Part shown: in pieces, positions 30,965 through 33,784 of the stretch
Position numbering within the stretch: position 1 is the stretch's first letter
Layout: every line of letters starts with the position of its first letter
Origin: a bacterium
Lineage (GTDB): Bacteria; Planctomycetota; JADGBV01
Reading direction: 5' to 3'
NCBI GenBank assembly: GCA_023261545.1
Contig: JAHFOS010000027.1
Span: 1-33,784, forward strand
Length of the DNA stretch: 33,784 bases
Position numbers and translations under genes: made by a program
The notes under the pieces: generated by a model
Told to the model about the DNA's origin: nothing
The model's input: the letters and a program-made list of their open reading frames with translations, nothing else
The model's database searches: none

Positions 30965-32110
30965 TCAGCCGATGGGGTGGTTCAGGGCGAGGTTGCCGTC
31001 CCGATCCTTGATGAGGTTGCCGCGCGCGTCGCTTTTGAACAACTTTTTATTGGTGAAGCGGTCACAGATGCGAATGAATTCATCAACGGTCACGCCGATG
31101 GGTCGCAGGATTTCCGCCAGGGGTTTGCCGAGGTAGGTCCAGGGGAACCTTCCGTCATGGCGCCGGACAATGGCGACGGCATCCGCGCGGGTGAGGCGCC
31201 CGCGACGCACGTGGACGCTGACCATGCTGGAGGCCCTTCCAAACCCGAATTTGAGATACATGAAATAATCATGGATGCCGGTCTGATGGTTGTCTAGGTT
31301 TTCATAGCTGAAACCCGTGCCCTCCACCACGCCATCGTAGGGGCTGAATCCGTGAGCCGTGGAGATCAGCGCATTGGCCATGCTGTCCCAGGGGATGTAG
31401 TAGCCCAGGAAGAGGCCCGTGACGCCCGCGGCCTTCAGCGCTTCGTCCGAGGGATAGGTGTAGGCGTAAAGCTGCCGGGCTTCAATGCCTTCGAGGCCGA
31501 CGAGATCGCTCACACGCAGGCCCAGCAGGCCGCCGAACTCTTCGAGCCAGCGCCGGTCCAGCACGTTGTTTTCGCTGGCCGCCGCCGGCCCGCCGTATTC
31601 GTTTTCCGAGTTCTCCCCCCAGAGGATGAGGGGGACGCGGTATTGGACGGCGGCGCGAACGGGCACCGTGAAAATGGAAACGTGCTCCGGCCAGGAGATA
31701 TCGCCCACCTGCTCCAGGCCGATGCGGTTGAGCTTGCGGCGCACGACGGGATTGGTCGTGAACTCCAGGTAATCCACGCCGATGCCTTTGAGGTTCTCGA
31801 TATTGCGCCGTCCGATGGGTGAGAGATCGCAAGTCGTGGCTGTCACGCAGAGCGGATTCATTCCCAGTTCCAGAGCGCGCAAGACTTGATAGGTGCTGTC
31901 CTTGCCGCCGCTCACGGGGACGATGCAATCCCAGTTGCTCCCCGCCGGGTTGCGGTAGCGGTCGAGCAGGGCCGTGAGCTGTCGGCGGCGCTCTTCCCAG
32001 TCCACAACCGCCCGCCGTTCATAGTTGCGGCAGGCCGTGCACACGCCCGCCTCGTCAAGGCGCAGGTCGGGACGGGTGTCGGGCATCACGCAATGTCGGC
32101 AGTGTTTCAT
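30965..32110 (-). CDS. N-acetyl sugar amidotransferase (WbpG/PseA-like)
   Basis: The 381-residue protein starts with two zinc-knuckle pairs, C4/C7 and C24/C27 (MKHCRHCVMPDTRP, then GVCTACRNYE). It carries the PP-loop ATP site PVSGGKDST (65-73), the signature of the N-acetyl sugar amidotransferase family. These ATP-dependent enzymes use ammonia from a HisH/HisF-like pair to convert an N-acetyl group to an acetamidino group on nonulosonate precursors or a related sugar. Other family marks are WGENSENEYGG and FLGYYIPWDS. Length and start (ATG at 32110) are normal. The exact sugar is not determined; legionaminic or pseudaminic derivatives are the usual products. Confidence 0.92.
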   Translation of the reverse strand: MKHCRHCVMPDTRPDLRLDEAGVCTACRNYERRAVVDWEERRRQLTALLDRYRNPAGSNWDCIVPVSGGKDSTYQVLRALELGMNPLCVTATTCDLSPIGRRNIENLKGIGVDYLEFTTNPVVRRKLNRIGLEQVGDISWPEHVSIFTVPVRAAVQYRVPLILWGENSENEYGGPAAASENNVLDRRWLEEFGGLLGLRVSDLVGLEGIEARQLYAYTYPSDEALKAAGVTGLFLGYYIPWDSMANALISTAHGFSPYDGVVEGTGFSYENLDNHQTGIHDYFMYLKFGFGRASSMVSVHVRRGRLTRADAVAIVRRHDGRFPWTYLGKPLAEILRPIGVTVDEFIRICDRFTNKKLFKSDARGNLIKDRDGNLALNHPIG

Positions 32111-32120
32111 CGTGTTTTCC

Positions 32121-32338
32121 TAACCCTGTGGAGCCGAAACGAAAAAGTCGTCCATAGCTTCTCGCCCTCCGCGTCTCCGCGTGAGCGAATCCCAATCTTT
32201 TTCACTTTTCGGACCATCACCGAATGCGGAAGCATTTTTGCACGCGGAGACGCGGAGAAGATAGGAAAGTCTGAGGAGAAGAATATCTTTGCCCCGATGC
32301 AGTGGATTTTTTCGGTAAGCGGCTCACGGCAGCTATCC
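32121..32338 (+). repeat. Dispersed palindromic repeat, copy 5
   Basis: The copy fills the gap between the amidotransferase start and the acetyltransferase stop. Landmarks: GAAAAAGTCGTCCATAGC, CCCTCCGCGTCTCCGCGTGA, TTGCACGCGGAGACGCGGAG and the end segment GATGCAGTGGATTTTTTCGG. It has lost one CCGCG unit of the left arm relative to copy 2. Confidence 0.8.
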
Positions 32339-32340
32339 CG

Positions 32341-32925
32341 TCAGGCCGAGGCCGGCCCGCGTGCTTCACGGGGATTCAGGACATGGTACTGGACGACATC
32401 CCGATAGCTGCCGTTCTTGAAATAGAAGTCGCGGAACGTGCCTTCGAGCTGAAAACCCAGTTTCTCGGCCACGCGCATCATCCCGCGATGCTCGCTGTCG
32501 GTACCCATCCACAAGCGGTGGAGGTTGAGGGTGTCGAAGCCGTAGTCCATCATGAGCCGGAAGGCCTCGGTGCCGAGGCCCTTTCCCCATTGGCTTTTTT
32601 CACCGATGAGGATGGCGATCTCCGCGGATCGGTTGAGGCGATCAATATTGAGCAACCCGACATTGCCGACATGCTGCCCCGTGGACAGGAGGCGGATGGC
32701 GAAGATGATCTTGGTATTGTCGGCGAGCACGCCCTGGATGTACCTGAGTTCGGACTCCAGGGATTCGGGCAGGATGGAACGTCCGCTGTAGGGATTGGTT
32801 TCGGCATCGTTCAGCCAGGAGACATAGCGTTCATTGATGTGACGGGTGGAGAGGGCCTCCAAACCGATGGTCTTGCCGGCTCGAAAATAGCGGGCGGCGC
32901 GGGCCGATTTGTGTGGCGTCTTCAT
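32341..32925 (-). CDS. GNAT-family sugar N-acetyltransferase
   Basis: The ~194-residue protein is a RimJ/RimL-type GNAT: a 'SAEIAILIGEKSQWGKGLG' acetyl-CoA loop (Q/R-x-x-G-x-G/A type), then 'LHRLWMGTDSEHRGMMRVAEKLGF' and 'EGTFRDFYFKNGSYRDVVQYHVL'. PseH-like enzymes, which N-acetylate the 4-amino sugar of nonulosonate pathways, share this shape and context, so a 4-amino-sugar substrate is likely but unproven. The ATG at 32925 overlaps the stop of the upstream gene by ATGA; an ATG three codons earlier (32934) is also possible. It is transcribed with that gene, before the amidotransferase. Confidence 0.85.
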   Translation of the reverse strand: MKTPHKSARAARYFRAGKTIGLEALSTRHINERYVSWLNDAETNPYSGRSILPESLESELRYIQGVLADNTKIIFAIRLLSTGQHVGNVGLLNIDRLNRSAEIAILIGEKSQWGKGLGTEAFRLMMDYGFDTLNLHRLWMGTDSEHRGMMRVAEKLGFQLEGTFRDFYFKNGSYRDVVQYHVLNPREARGPASA

Positions 32926-33784
32926 GCCGGGCATTTTAGGCCCAGTGAGGCGATGATCCAGGCAGCGAGATCGTGGCGGCCGCGAGCGGAAAGCTCGAAG
33001 CGGATTTTGCGCCCTCCCAGGGCTGCCCGCAGCTCCTCCACCAGCAAGGCCTCGCTCACGGCGGTCTTGATGAGCCCCACACGGCTCAGGTAGCAGGGGT
33101 CGGCCCCCTGCAGGTGGGGTTGGATGGACACCACGGGCACGTTCATGCGTGCGGCCTCCAGCAGCATCATGGAGCTCATGCCGGCCACGAGATCGCTGGC
33201 GGCAATGAGGTTTCGTGAGCGGCCTTCGCGGCACACCTCCAGTCTGAGCCCTGGGGAGAGGAAGGGCCGCGCGCAGGCTTTGGCGCGCGCCTCGGCCTCC
33301 GGCTCGTGGCGCGGGTGCAGCTTGCATAGGACCGCGACCTCGCGGTCAGGCAGGACCTTGCGCAAGGCTCCCAGCAAGGTTGCCAAGGCCTCATGTTCCG
33401 TGTAGCCATGTCCGGAGCTCAAATGCGTGGGCTCGGAGGCGAACAGCACGCGGAGTTCGCGCGCGAGCTTGAGGGGCGGCTCGCGGTCGGGAAGCGGCGC
33501 GATATCCTCGAGGTAGGGCAGCCCGGCGATGAACAGGCGGCTTTCGGGGAATCCCAGGGCGACCATTTCGCGCACGGCGACTTCGTCGATGACGGCGATA
33601 AGGTCGGGAAGCGCCGCGGTCTTGATGTTGCCATCGCGCTGGAAACGCAGGGCATAATCCATCCATTGATCGAGGACCGCCACCGTGGGCACGTCTCTGC
33701 GGCGGGCGCAGCTCCAAAGCGCGTTCTCGAGATCGGGAGGGAAGGAAGTCCCCGTGAGGAGCAAATCGCAGCCCGCGAGCCACG
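32922..33784 (-). CDS. GT-B-like protein, N-terminus cut by window edge
   Basis: At least 287 residues are present; the frame continues past the right edge without a start (upstream codons read W-L-A-G-C-D before LLLTGTS). The visible part opens with LLTGTSFPPDLENALW and VPTVAVLDQWMDYALRF. It continues with AVLCKLHPRHEPEA and ends with 'AASDLVAGMSSMMLLEAA', whose Ser-Ser and Glu lie where UDP-sugar epimerase/GT-B folds bind the diphosphate. It could be a glycosyltransferase or a PseG/NeuC-like nucleotide-sugar enzyme. The stop overlaps the acetyltransferase start, so it belongs to the same minus-strand operon. The family call is uncertain. Confidence 0.7.
   Translation of the reverse strand, partial: WLAGCDLLLTGTSFPPDLENALWSCARRRDVPTVAVLDQWMDYALRFQRDGNIKTAALPDLIAVIDEVAVREMVALGFPESRLFIAGLPYLEDIAPLPDREPPLKLARELRVLFASEPTHLSSGHGYTEHEALATLLGALRKVLPDREVAVLCKLHPRHEPEAEARAKACARPFLSPGLRLEVCREGRSRNLIAASDLVAGMSSMMLLEAARMNVPVVSIQPHLQGADPCYLSRVGLIKTAVSEALLVEELRAALGGRKIRFELSARGRHDLAAWIIASLGLKCPA

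Noticed and set aside
14872-32338. CRISPR array suggested by the repeated CCGCG-rich blocks
   Set aside because: The copies are far apart, ~200 bp long and differ in detail; there are no regular spacers and no cas genes.

Overview
The window is about 33.8 kb of GC-rich bacterial DNA from a Gram-negative, flagellated organism. An Mpl murein-recycling ligase and a flagellin behind a sigma-28-type promoter support this. I cannot name the phylum. TTG and GTG starts are frequent, Shine-Dalgarno signals are uneven, and repeats and toxin-antitoxin genes are plentiful. The layout (a flagellin-Maf-'SPASM-like' trio, surface-glycan genes, dispersed palindromic repeats) resembles environmental lineages of the Planctomycetes/Verrucomicrobia/Spirochaetes/candidate-phylum kind, but that is inference only.

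Region 1 (1-7.4 kb) is mixed accessory and housekeeping DNA. It holds the end of a LacI-type regulator, a VapBC-like toxin-antitoxin pair with an operator-like palindrome, a secreted nucleoside-hydrolase-like protein with a fibronectin III and a lectin-like tail, and a second toxin-antitoxin pair (BrnT toxin with an XRE/NadS-like partner). mpl follows, overlapping by 4 bp a large exported protein of unknown function with several CxxC pairs.

Region 2 (7.5-19.9 kb) is a scattered set of glycan and lipid tailoring genes: a TPR-glycosyltransferase, a three-domain acyl-AMP ligase/ACP/SGNH protein, a 2-oxoglutarate oxygenase, a GT8-like transferase, a GSCFA-domain protein, a TylF/MycF-like methyltransferase and a GT4 transferase. 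A DUF4143-type ATPase and a MazF remnant interrupt the set.

Region 3 (19.9-29.1 kb) is the flagellin locus. A sigma-28-like promoter drives a very large flagellin of 1058 aa, followed by a strong intrinsic terminator. Then come a Maf-type flagellin glycosyltransferase (DUF115) and, overlapping it, a radical-SAM-like protein that keeps a SPASM domain but lacks the CxxxCxxC motif. A GxxExxY gene packed inside inverted repeats and another GT4 transferase follow.

Region 4 (29.1-33.8 kb, minus strand) encodes HisF-like and HisH-like proteins and an N-acetyl sugar amidotransferase, the set used to put acetamidino groups on nonulosonic acids such as legionaminic or pseudaminic acid. Upstream are a GNAT acetyltransferase and a GT-B-like protein cut by the window edge. 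Together regions 2-4 look like a flagellin and surface glycan factory; the core nonulosonate synthesis genes are not in the window.

The most unusual structure is in the repeats. (a) A 10-bp inverted terminal sequence bounds the GxxExxY gene and recurs exactly in one gene-less palindrome and imperfectly in another. (b) A palindromic intergenic repeat occurs five times between 14.9 and 32.3 kb. (c) A 167-bp insertion with perfect 11-bp terminal inverted repeats and a perfect 8-bp target duplication sits inside one of those copies and looks like an IS66-derived MITE.
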